A program made the translations under genes and the position numbers. A stretch of 64,000 nucleotides of DNA. It comes from Gymnorhina tibicen. Its lineage: Eukaryota > Chordata > Aves > Passeriformes > Artamidae. The notes beneath the pieces were generated by a model. The model ran no database searches and was not told the origin of the DNA. It saw only the letters and a program-made list of their open reading frames with translations. The DNA is taken from positions 248,001 to 312,000 of the forward strand of contig VXAZ01006360.1 in NCBI GenBank assembly GCA_013399875.1, in the 5' to 3' direction. Of the stretch, positions 12,693-23,389 are shown in pieces; the first letter of the stretch is position 1; each line of letters begins with the position of its first letter.

Positions 12693-14904
12693 TCCATACC
12701 CTTCTTCCCTCATTCATTGTTCAAAATCTTTTAAAAAACTGGTTTTGACCTGATGACCTGTTATTTATCAATAGTTACTAATAATTCCAGCTTGTATACG
12801 TGTCCTAGAAAATAACCAAATGACACAGCATAGAGCTTCACACCTCATGAATATTTCAAGATATTGGACAAAATCTAGTGGCAAACTTATATTTTTCATC
12901 CAGTGCCTTTCTCATAATTATGGAAAGGAATTTTTTTTTTAGAAATTTTATCTACTGCAACCACAAGCAACAAAAAACTCCAAACACAACAGAGCAGGAT
13001 TTTTTTCATGTTGTAGTTGGACATCTGCAGTGGCAGAAATGCACCACTTCGTGTTTGATAAATCAGTGAAACCTAGTGCTAATGCAATGAAGTTAAAAGA
13101 AAAATTCATCAGTTTCTCGTGTTTATGTGGGGACAGGTGACACTGACTGCTATGGCACCTTCAAAATATCTGCTAATTGACATTACAGCAGTAAAGGTGG
13201 GTGACATTAAATTCTATGCAGTTAAGACCCTGTTTACCTCCAGCTATTGTATAATAAAATGAGGAAAGTTTCTGTGAAGTTTAGCTCTGAATGACAGTGA
13301 AAAGCACTTACCAACCCCTAACAGTGCCTTTGTTACAAGATGCTGTGCTCAGGATATGCAGTTTGTGGGTGAGACTTGTTCCCAGCTCATCTGACATTAA
13401 TAGAAGCTGTCACAGGGACAGGCACGCAGAACTGGAACTAAAGCTTTGAAGAAATTTAAAGAAGCTGACTTGCACCACTCTTGTGCCATGATTTAACAGA
13501 CGGAAGGAAACTATCAGAGTTCCCACAGCAGGCAACTGTGTGAAGGAACATGCCACAGCTCCAGCTCAGCCCCAGGTCTACCCTCTGACATGCCACAGAC
13601 TCCAAAGGGATGAGCCTTAACACATCAAAACCACATTTCTGAAGAATATGGACTGAATGAGAGCCTGTATCTTAAATCTGGAAAAACCCCTTCTAAAGAC
13701 AAGGCCTTCAGAGAACTTGTTCAAGGGTAAAAACCAATAAAGGCCATTAGCTAAATGTCTGGAAAAAAGCAGATTACGGCCACCAGGCTTAAGGATATAA
13801 GCAAGAGAAAGTGCTTTAATTCCTTATAAGTGCAATAAATGTATATACATGTAATATTTGGGGTGGCTAAAAAGAGGGACAGTTAAAGAGAGGGATGGGT
13901 TTTATGCAAAGACAAAATTGTGACGTATTAAAAAAACCATAAAGTTGAGGAAGTGGGAGGGAAAGCAATTATTTCTGAAGTATGGATGGGTCAGATAATA
14001 TCATGCTGAGCACAAATCTATTGAAGCTCAGTATTGTCTTCAGTTTCTTTCAGTTTCGTCAAAGTTGTGACAGAGCAATGGTAAACTGAGGGGCTACACA
14101 GGTACTGTCTTTCTCCTCTCTTATGTGAGACACCTCCAGACTGCATTTAGAAACAATGTTTTGGCTCAGACCCTCTTTCTTGCACCCTTGAAAATAAAGG
14201 GCAAGGCCAGTATTTGTTCCTAAACCGATTTTCTGCCTTGGTGAGACCATCTGACACCTACAAGTGTTTATTTGCTCATGAACGTAGCCTTGAAGACCTC
14301 AAAACTAAACTTCTACTGAACAAGGCTCACATTGCAGAATTAAACTCTCATCCTTAAGGACCTATTTTTGTGTAGGTCATCAGGGAAACAGGCATTTCTT
14401 CCTATCCTAAAGATCTGAGAACTTCCAGTCTGTTTTTCTAGCAACACCTGTATGAAACAGCTCCTCCAGCAATGTAGACATGTCATTCTGCTGCTGTCAA
14501 ACTCTGTATCTGAAATTTAACTAGACATGGAGTGATGTGATCATGGTCCTGCTGACTTGTGTAATTCTATCATGAGCTTTCCTGATATTTCATGCATTTA
14601 TTAGGACTCCAAACTATTTCCAGACATATTTTTCCTTAATGCTAGTCCTGCAATTTTTTGATGTGGTTTACAGCAAATAATCAATGTCATGATCACTGGG
14701 TTGATGAAAAAACTTTCAGAAGGCATAAATTAGAAGCAAAATGAAATTTTGACTGTGATACAGAGGTCATGTTAAACCTCATGAGAGAGTTAATGCCTTG
14801 TTGACTTGTACATTTACCAAGGCAAATGCTGTATCATCTAGATTGAACTGTGGGCGCAGTGTGCTGTGAAATCATTACAAACCCACACACTTCAGCTGAT
14901 GCAG
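12693..14904. other. Unique non-coding sequence, no gene seen
   Basis: No coding frame, RNA gene or repeat boundary can be supported. The short frames present are of chance length (up to 63 codons). Confidence 0.6.
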
Positions 14905-14926
14905 ATGATGATTCTGTGATTCTATG
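14905..14926 (+). mobile_element. CR1 3' terminal tail remnant
   Basis: 'gatgattctgtgattctatg' contains two 8-base units, ATTCTGTG at 14911-14918 and ATTCTATG at 14919-14926, which are the terminal repeats of avian CR1 elements read on the plus strand. The CR1 body upstream is too decayed for me to trace, so only the tail is called. Confidence 0.5.
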
Positions 14927-15249
14927 TGGGTTCACTTCTTCAGACATGATCTTTCCATAATGCAAAAAGCCAAGAAAACTTCTAAGCAGATTTCTCTCCT
15001 TCAGCACAGTCTGACATTATTGTAGGAAGAAAAAGACTATAAGGCCGGAATAGGAATTTCATTCTCCAGTGCTATACCTGAAACACTGAAAATGTTGTCA
15101 TTTTGATGGAAAGAGGTTCTGAGCAGTAGAGGTGACAGAGGTCCTGATTATCTATTAAATGCATACTATGCAACCGCAGAAAAAAAGCAACTTGAGACTG
15201 CTTTGTCTTGCATCCTGCTCCCTGCTTTGTTCCAATAAAACAGAATTAC

Positions 15250-15254
15250 AACCT
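15250..15254. repeat. Target-site duplication, left copy (AACCT)
   Basis: AACCT sits directly before the TG that opens the LTR at 15255 and is repeated exactly after its closing CA at 15908-15912. Confidence 0.8.
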
Positions 15255-15907
15255 TGTGGTGGTTTAGGCCAAATTCAGGGAAACGTCCAAAAGGAACTTC
15301 TCCTCAAAGGAAGGCAGGCCACAACCACCCCTCCTCCCAACCAGGTTCGGGAAAAAAAAATTTTCCTCAGAGGAAAGTGAAGGAGAAAATAAAAACTATT
15401 TAACAAACACACAGGAAAATAATAATAATAATGCTAAATAATAAAATCTCTCGCTCTGGAGAGAAAACCTGAAAGATTTTAGAGTCCTTCTGTGGGTGCG
15501 GCCTCTCTCCTCCTCCTCGGAGCTGGGTCGGTGTGGGGGGCCCCCCCTCCAGGCCGGTGGAAGGTCCCCTGGTGGGGTTCTGATGTTCTGGTGTTCCGAA
15601 CAAGTCCAGAAGAGAAGAAGGGAAAAAAAAGCCGAAGTTCCAAGAGAAAAAAACCTCAACTCTCCGTCTCTCTCCGAAGAAACAGAGCCGAAAAGCTAAC
15701 TGAAAAGTAAGAAAACGATGCTTCCTCTGCCCCGCCGCAGAAGTAGCTAATCTCTGTGTCCTTGAAGCACAAACTGTTTTGAAAAGTTCACTCAGTTTTT
15801 TTCTCTGTCTCTTGCAGCCAGTTTTAAAGGCATAGAAAGGCTCAGGAATCATGTCTGGGCATAGAGCAGTGATAGGGGATGCAACAGCATAAAGTCACCC
15901 CAAGACA
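15255..15907 (-). mobile_element. Solo LTR of an endogenous retrovirus
   Basis: The 653-bp block begins TGTGGTGG and ends AAGACA, so it has TG...CA termini, and it is flanked by a perfect 5-bp direct repeat (AACCT). Read on the minus strand it starts TGTCTTGGGG and ends CCACCACA, the usual direction for this type of avian LTR as I know it. No retroviral internal sequence adjoins it, so it is a solo LTR left by recombination between the two LTRs of a provirus. A 5-bp duplication is typical of ERVL-class integration; gamma- and betaretroviral types usually give 4 and 6 bp. The part from 15490 to 15740 is the most CpG-rich stretch in the window, which suggests modest age or late loss of CpG. A TTTAAAA box lies at 15822-15828 (minus strand). 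An AAT triplet repeat is at 15416-15432. The 150-codon minus-strand frame at 15400-15852 lies wholly inside the LTR and is not a host gene. Confidence 0.85.
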
Positions 15908-15912
15908 AACCT
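15908..15912. repeat. Target-site duplication, right copy (AACCT)
   Basis: This is identical to 15250-15254 and lies immediately after the LTR's terminal CA. Confidence 0.8.
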
Positions 15913-16086
15913 TTAATATTTTGGTGGGAATTTCGCATGACCTCATATTGACTTTATCTATTTTGGTAAGTGCCCATCCATAGGATTTTGCTGGATAAAA
16001 AATTGCAGCGCCTGTCATTAAGACTGGCTGTCAGTTAGCAGGTCAGTGTCCCAAGAAATTGGTGGTGTAATTACAATACTGTGGGC

Positions 16087-16646
16087 TGTTACGACCCACT
16101 CCAGAAGGCAAGGGTAACCCAGGTTCGTGTTAATAGATCCCTTGGGGTGGATTAGAGTGGAAGGACACTGGATGATCAGTGTTTGTACATATACACATGA
16201 AGGGTTAATTTTAGAACAATTTGGTTGTAATGGAAAGCAAGTATGCAGCCATTTTGCTTACTGTTATCTACAGTAATGTATCAATATGAAAGCATAAAAA
16301 TATTACTTAAGAAAGTACATAAGGAAAAGAAAGAGAAAGAAAGGTTAAGAGTAGAAAGATACATATTCACCACCCCTCGATCTTGAGATGAGACTTGATT
16401 GTTGCAGCTTAGACATCCCTTGGTCAAAGTGATGGTCGATTGGGGGTGGGAAAAGAAACCCATAAAACACAAAGTCCGGTGGGTTCAAATACACTCAGGC
16501 ACCTGGGAACGCCCAGGAACGCCCTGGCGGGGAACTTTCAGTCCTCTGGTGGAAGGCCTCAGAAATGAGTCTGAGGGCACTTTGGGGGTTTTGAGGGCTT
16601 TTGATGGTTTATAACACCTTCTAAGACATGACAGCTGCCTCTCACA
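16087..16646. mobile_element. LTR-like repeat, copy 1
   Basis: The block opens TGTTACGACC and closes with CTCACA, giving short inverted TGT...ACA termini of LTR type. Its 16525-16640 part is clearly related to 19970-20070: both share 'cctctggtggaaggc', then 'gagtctg', 'actttggg' and 'ttgatggttta' in the same order. Two dispersed copies of a roughly 100-bp core show that it is a repeat family. No target duplication is evident with these ends, so the boundaries are provisional, and I cannot decide its transcriptional strand. No coding capacity is seen. Confidence 0.6.
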
Positions 16647-19600
16647 TCAGTGCAGTTGAGCCAGGAATGCTCCATCAGGAGGGATGAAAACCCTCAGTAC
16701 TTTTTCTGGGGAGGAGGTGGGGGGAAGTTTTACAATTGAGTGAGTTGTGTAAGGGAGGACAATTGGCATGATGAAAAGCACCATCCCACCTCACAGAATC
16801 TGCCTCAAACCCTGGCTTGTAGACTCTGGTTTTGATTGTTCACTCCCTCTGGCTTATGCAGACAGAGGTCTGCCATTACACACCCAAAAACTCACATCTC
16901 TCCCTGCAGGGGTGCAAACATGGCTTCAGCAAAGCACCCTGCGCCTTCACAAATGGGAAAATATTTTGAGTCATTAATCATTAATAGACCAGCTTCTCAC
17001 ATGGGCAAATGCTGATGTTCTAGTGTCAGGTGTTGGCTCTACTCTCAAACAGGGGAACAGAAAGTACTGACTTTCCAGAATTCACAAGGATAGAATAGAG
17101 GAATTTGACTCCTTGGCTGAGCATATTTTTTTTGTTATAAAATGTATATGAATTAGAATTTCTAGGGCAATAAAGACAAAAATAAAAAGCCCCAACCCAA
17201 TCCAAATGCTCGTAATGTGATTGACAGAAAACACTTCAGCAAAATATAATCTGAACCGTCTTGTCCCAGTGATCACCCCATTTCTGTGAGGGCTGCTATG
17301 GGAAAGACTCATTGCATCTCAGACAGTGGCAAATGACAAATATCAGTTGCAAATAGCATGGCGTAGGAGGTCTACATGGGGTCACAAGAGGAATTCTGGG
17401 AATACACATTACTGGGGGGTGGCTCTCATTCTCAAACTTTAAAGGGGATGAAGATAAGAATCAACAATGCATTTGTTTGAGTCTCACACAAGCAATATGG
17501 ACAGAAGGGCTGAGACGACCAAGCCCTAGGACACAGCATGGACAGGGACGTTTCCATTGCTGCCTTTAGCGGTGCTGGTGGGACCACAGAGGGGAGCATG
17601 CTGATTTGCCCAGTAGTGAAAGGAGGCTTACAGAGTAATTAACCACAGTTTTCTGTAGTATGGCATGTTTAACTTCCCTGTTGTGATTATTAGTCAAACG
17701 TGAGGCTTGGGAAAGCAAATGTGGGGAAGTGATCTTGGAACAGCTCATGCACGATGCTCTCAGTGCTGAGTGTTTTCTTCTGCAAATGGTCTTTGTCAGA
17801 AGCTCATGTGGATCTACAGAATCCACTTGTGGTCCCTACACTCATCCTCCTTGCCAGAGAGGTCTCCTAGCTATTTTCCTTGGCTGTTTCCTCTAGCTTT
17901 TTCTTTCAGGCTATGCTGGATGCCACGTAATGGTGTGACTAATTGAAGTAGTTTCTTTCCCTTCTCCTCCCCCACATCTCTTGATTAATATTTTGTTGTA
18001 TACCTTAATTAGCACTTTTCTGGCTTCTGGCTGTTTGTAACTCAGAGCTTTCTCAATAGACACTAGTAAAATTTTACACATTACATTATGACAAATATTG
18101 CAAATACAAACTCCTTACTAGATTTGCAATTATATCATGCCCACAGAATTCTATTAAAAACCCAGCATGACACTGCAGATGGTAAAATGGGGAATGGGCT
18201 GCTTCCTGTATGCATGGAAGTAATTCTGGTAAATCCCATCTTAATCATGTTACAAAGTTGGACCATTAAAAGGAAAATAGCAATTGTTAGCCTTTCTAAT
18301 AAAGTTTGTATTTTCTGGGGTTTTTATTTCAGTGGCTCAGTTTCCTGCCTACTGAATCATGCTCTCAAATGTGGTTTGTATACAAACACACAGAGGAAAC
18401 CAGCTCTGCTACAGTTTTCTTGCAAAAAGCATTTGTATTAGCTGTAGGAAACAGCCTTTGTAATTTCACGTAAAGAAGTGTAAAATGCCTTAAACTTCTG
18501 CTTTTGGCCTCACACACCTGTAAATTTATCCTGAATGAAGCCCAAGACGTATTCACAATGGGTGGGCAAAGTTCAAGTTTTACACAGTTTTAAGGAGGGT
18601 CAGGAGGAAGATGGCATCCCAAACATGGCAGTATGGTCTTCTCTTCAGAAGCAATGAATCCACCAGCAATTCTGTGCCTACGGATACAAATCAGATGAAA
18701 AGGGGCTCCTTTGAGACTCTGCAAACACGGCTTAACATAAGAAAGTGCCTACTTTAAGCCTTTTGCATACACCTTACTTGTTCTTGGAGGGGAAACAGAA
18801 CATCACTAGTGTGAATTTATTTGATGTAACCACTTTTCTTGACCTTAAAACTATTGCTTTCACATTATAGGTTGCTAGTGAAAATTCACATTTTCTGTGA
18901 AAGGGTAAGTTTCCTGGGTTTTTTTTTGGTGAGGGTCTGGCTATACAATTTCTCTTAATATTGGGATGAACCCATATAGCTAAATCCCTGGGAGAAGATA
19001 TGCTTCCCTAATATATCAAGACTTGCAAAATTAATTTTATTTCTATAAAATGAAGAAGACAATGGCACAGAAAGACAATAAATTAAGTCCACTCCTCTGG
19101 GCATGTGGTCCTTGAAGGAATACTTATTTATTTTATTTATATATTTTTAATAGAGATGCTGGCTTTAAGCATTGCTTGCAGTGAAGATTATGGGAACTAA
19201 GACTTTACTGACATCAACCACAATAATATAAACCATCTTCATTTAGGAAAGAAGAAAGACATCAGTAAGTGAAACAAGCAATACATATGTTCTTCCTGCT
19301 GAATAAAGCCCAATTTTGAGGAAAGATGCTTGGATGGTGTGCAATAATAATCTGTCTTTCTATAAAAATTGTCACTTGGTGCCTTATAAAAATTTAATAA
19401 AGCAGACATGTAGAGCCAGATGGTTATTTCCTGTTGTTAAAGCTTTAAGGGACAAATGAATCTCTGTTGTATCCTCCATTGACTTCAACACTGTCTCTAT
19501 TGACTTGGATGAAATTACATTGCAGATAATTTGGATGTGGGTTCTGGAGGATGGGAACCATTTAGGTGCCTTTTCGGAAGCCGTCTGTGTAAAACTTCTG

Positions 19601-19880
19601 CATTTCACGTAACAGCCATGAGTTGTTTGTATCTTTGGGCACAGCGTCACCATGTAGTTCCTCACCCTGCTAAGACACCAGCTTTGCCCTGTACCATGCA
19701 GCATGGTGCTTTGGTTTTGGAAATAGCATGGCGGCCACAATTGGGATAAAGATTTCTAGAGCTGAAACAATGTTAAAGTGGTGTTGGGTTTGGAGCAAGT
19801 TCAAATATTTCTGTGGAACTGCATTGTGTAGATGTACCCCAAGTCCCATATGGCCCACAAAAGAGGTTTAACCGGTTAAC
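16647..19880. other. Unique non-coding sequence, no gene seen
   Basis: No supported gene or repeat. An A/T-only patch (TTTA/TTAT) lies at about 19124-19152. The longest frames, at 18088-18441 (plus) and 19384-19740 (minus), show no recognisable domain. Confidence 0.6.
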
Positions 19881-20075
19881 GTGTGTTCAGGGAGGTTCAG
19901 GGAGGTCCAGGGGAGGTACCTCCCCTGGAGGTGGGAGTTTTACACTGTCTGATGCAACACTGTGGATCATGTGCACTCCTCTGGTGGAAGGCCCCAGAAA
20001 AGAGTCTGGGAGTACTTTGGGGATCTTTGATGGTTTATGGACCCTTGTAATGGCATGACCGCTGTTTGACCCATG
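19881..20075. mobile_element. LTR-like repeat, copy 2 (partial)
   Basis: The stretch 19970-20070 shares with copy 1 (16525-16640) the ordered blocks 'cctctggtggaaggc', 'gagtctgg', 'actttggg', 'tttgatggttta' and 'catgac'. The left part, from 19881, has a G-rich run of 'gttcaggga' units that loosely matches the GC-rich part of copy 1 near 16500. The remainder of copy 1 is absent, so this is a fragment. The two copies differ at many positions and by several indels, indicating old insertions. Confidence 0.55.
19907..19928. repeat. Perfect 22-bp palindrome
   Basis: The two 11-base halves (first half CCAGGGGAGGT) are exact reverse complements with no spacer. It lies in the LTR-like repeat just after imperfect 'gttcaggga' tandem units. 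A second, 12-bp perfect palindrome (TTAACCGGTTAA) lies at 19868-19879. Confidence 0.9.
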
Positions 20076-21196
20076 CTTAGCTCTTCTTCTGAACCTCTGC
20101 CGTCCTCTGTCTAAATATTAAATATTAAAAGAATAAATGGCATGAATTTTATTTTCCTGTGATCTGGAGAACAGATGCAAAGATTTGACTGGTTTTAAGC
20201 ATGCCAGCCATCCAGAATTTAAACTACTTCAGCACTGGTAGCTGCTGAGCTGGAGTTTTGAAGAACCAGAAGGTTTGAGGAGCCAACGTGCACCCCAGGG
20301 GGCAATCAGAAGGGCTGGACAGGGTCTGACCAGACCCCACATCTGCTTCTCAGAACAATCATCCAAGTCAAAACCAACCTGGGCTGCCTCTAACTGCTGC
20401 AGTCTCTAATGCTGTAGCCGCACTTGAGGAAATGAATCTCAATTTAGTGTGGGTATAGAACTATATAAGTTGAAGATTTCTGTAGATAGGAGACAAAAAA
20501 AACTCACAATGTTTTTTTTTGCATAAGACAACACAGTGGTGGCTTTCATCAATGATATAGGCCATCTGATATTATACAGGAATGCCAGTATCAGAGTACC
20601 TGTGATAATGTGAAAGGTAATTCTTAATAGAAAACCCCATGGTTTTAATCTATTTTCTCTTCTCTATGAACAGAGGATGTTTTTCTGGTTATAATGAAGA
20701 TGAACAACTTCATCTCCGTGCTTTGCTCTGCTCTGGAGATACTGAGAAGTGGGGAATATTGTGATTCCCCTTTCATTTCAAAAGCTGTTTGCAATGTACT
20801 TAATTAGTCCTGGTAGAAACAAAAGTGACAGTAAGATAAACCACAGAAGGAATTCAATGTGTCTTGCTTGGCTTGGAAATTGTGGCCAAATATAGTAATT
20901 TGCAAGGAAAAATATCCTTACCTTCCTTAGTTTCCCTGAACAAGTTATTTGAATGGGAAAAAAAAAGTTAAGAAACTTCCTTTCCCTTTACCACTTGAAA
21001 ACAGCACTTTGAATCAGAATAGAGATTGTTTATCCACTTACTTAGAGCAGCTTAGCTCTTCGATGAAGCCTTTATTACTGTTGAACAGAAATGTTAGAGG
21101 CAAAGGCATTAGCCACTGCCTGAATGTGCTGTATGTAATGTGCGCTGGTTACAAATTGCTTGGAGAAAGTTGAGAACTCATTAAGCATTTGGCACT
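20076..21196. other. Unique non-coding sequence, no gene seen
   Basis: No gene, RNA or repeat boundary is supported. A short inverted repeat (GGGTCTG, 2-base gap, CAGACCC) lies near 20323. Confidence 0.6.
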
Positions 21197-21220
21197 AAAA
21201 ACAAAACAAAACAAAACAAA
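21197..21220. repeat. (AAAAC)n microsatellite
   Basis: Between four and five units of AAAAC. Confidence 0.9.
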
Positions 21221-21292
21221 CCACAAAAGCTCTTTGTTGAGCCCAAACAGCTGCAGTTGTGTATGTATTTCCAAAATTGTAAGATAATGAAC

Positions 21293-21453
21293 TTTGGTGG
21301 GTTGTTTTGTTTGGGGTTTTTTTGTTTGTTTGTGGGGTTTTTTGGGGGGTGGGGGTGTTTGTTTTGGTTTTTTGTTTTGGTTTTTTTTTTTTTTAATTTT
21401 CATTTTTGTTTTTTTGGGGGGGGTGTTTGATTTTTTGGGTTTGGTTTTTTTGG
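21293..21453 (+). repeat. G/T-rich, nearly C-free low-complexity tract
   Basis: No C occurs from 21293 to 21400, and only one (21401) up to 21453. G runs of 4-6 alternate with long T runs, including GGGG, six T, GGGGGG, T, GGGGG at 21334-21356, and nine G at 21416-21423 and beyond. The plus-strand frame through it (21294-21491) encodes almost only Phe, Gly, Val and Leu and is an artefact of composition. The tract could form a G-quadruplex on the plus strand. Confidence 0.85.
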
Positions 21454-23224
21454 CTAGATGCCAGATTTTTTGCTTTTTTGCTAGATTCTAAGATATGATC
21501 TGAATGTACTGCACTTTGCCAGTCTGATTAGACTGTCAACAATCAAAGTGAATGCCAGCAACAGAAATAAAAGATGTGGGAATCTGACACTTACTTGGAC
21601 CAAGATTTTCAACTCAAGAGGTCTGGGTTTGGAAAAAACCAGATCTTGTGAGGCAAATTTCAGGACTGTAGGTGTACCACTGGTTCAAAGATAAAGTTGC
21701 AAAACTGAGGAACTGACATTATGTTGTCTATCTAACTCAGCAAGGACTTCAGTGTGTTTCAGTGTGGCACAAGGAGGACATTGAGAAGTAGGTACTTGCC
21801 ATACAGAGCCACGTGGGGAGGAAGGAGGGAATATTAGAGCAGGTGTAAAAAAAGCTGTTCTTGGATTGCTCAGGCCATTAATGTGACTAATGCCACGACG
21901 AGACAAATCTCAGGCTCCTTAAGAGATGTTTTCAAAGGTGCTGGAGTGTGCAGATTTTGAAACTCGGGCCCTTAGAGATGTTTTTCCATTTCTGCAGAAG
22001 CACAGGTCAAACATAAATGCAAACTCTCGGGATCATACCTAAGTCACCTGAGCCTGACTTCTAGTGTGGAACAGCCCAGGTTTTTATCCTTGCTGCTTGG
22101 ATGCCATGTGGGGAGTCAGAGTCCAGGCCACAGCATGTGGCTAAGCACAAGGTAATTGTCCAAGGCTTTGTTACAAGGGGAAAATGGATCAGGAGGGTTG
22201 CCATACTGAAGAATGACCATTTGCCTGTGCTTGCCCCTTGATCTTCCCAGCCTGATGTTACCACAAAATACACTGAACATCACTGGCTATTTTGGGACAC
22301 CAGGTCTTCATTCACACCTCCCAGAGAAAACATGAAGAAATGCAGACTACTGAGGGGATAGAAATTAATGTCATCCTTCTGTTGTTAGGTCCTGTGTGAT
22401 TCCTACTCTCTCCCACAGGACAGTTTTGCTACTGCAAATGATGGGATATGACAAATGACTGAGCTTCATTGTTTGCCTTTCTGAGATAGAGAGATTAATA
22501 TAAATCATGATGGATCTTGTGTGGTGCTGCAAAGTCAAGCCGTGGCATCATAATCCATCAACTCCACTGCAAAGTTTTTCCCTGTGTTTCCTCTGCAATG
22601 CACCACCATAACACTCCAATAAAGGAAATACAGATTAATTGCAGGACTGTTTCCTAATGGCTCCCACATGTACAGTTCATTGAAATACTGCATTAATAAT
22701 TCTATCTGAATGACTCCTTTCCAAGAACTACTCAGGAGTCAAGAAACAGAAGGTAAGACTGCTCTAGTTTAAAATATCGATTCTTGCCTTTGGTCTTTGA
22801 TCTGACAGATCAAAATATCTTCTGAGAAAAATTACCAGAAAGCCATTTCCAGAAAGCTACGTGACAATCTTTGCCCACCTCTTCTTTATCACCTTGATAT
22901 TATTTGCAAAGTATTTTCCATGCAGTTCTATATAATGATTGTTAAAATCACCCAGAACCTCTTTTTTTATCCTAAATGTTTTAGTCTAGTTTTAGCCTTT
23001 CATGGGATGCGCCCTGAAACAATGCTTAATGCTATGAAATGTGCATTTTTCCTTCAAATCAACACTGCCTTACTTTGGTGCAGTTCAGAATTAGTAAACG
23101 GAGGGTAACTTAACAGCTCTCTGGTAACACCTGTGCTGTTTTCCCTACTGTGAAATGTCCATTCCAGCTGGGCACAGAATAAAATCCCTCACAGTGTGAA
23201 TGATGAAGGACTAGAGCAGGGACC
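21454..23224. other. Unique non-coding sequence, no gene seen
   Basis: No gene, RNA gene or repeat boundary is supported. Confidence 0.6.
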
Positions 23225-23389
23225 CAAGGAGGCTGTGGAAATCTGCAGCCTTGGTAGTTTTCAAAGTTTTACTAGACATGGTCCCGAGCAAACTGATTTA
23301 ACCTTGTGGTTTCCCCCTGCTTTGAGCCAGGGAGCAGACTAGATGATTGTAAAGGCTCCTTCCAAACTAGGTTATTCTGTGAGTCTGTA
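23225..23389 (+). mobile_element. CR1 LINE 3' end, 5'-truncated
   Basis: The segment follows the CR1 3' end in order: 'ggaggctgtggaa', 'gacatggtcc.gagcaa', 'cctgctttgagc', 'agactagatgat', 'ggctccttccaa', then the tail units ATTCTGTG (23374-23381) and AGTCTGTA (23382-23389). It holds only the last part of ORF2 and the short 3' UTR, as usual for truncated CR1 copies, and many substitutions mark it as old. Confidence 0.82.

Noticed and set aside
15400..15852. 150-codon minus-strand open frame and overlapping 87-codon frame
   Set aside because: Both fall entirely inside the solo LTR bounded by its target duplication.
21294..21491. 65-codon frame rich in Phe, Gly, Val and Leu
   Set aside because: It is created by the G/T-only tract and is not a membrane protein gene.
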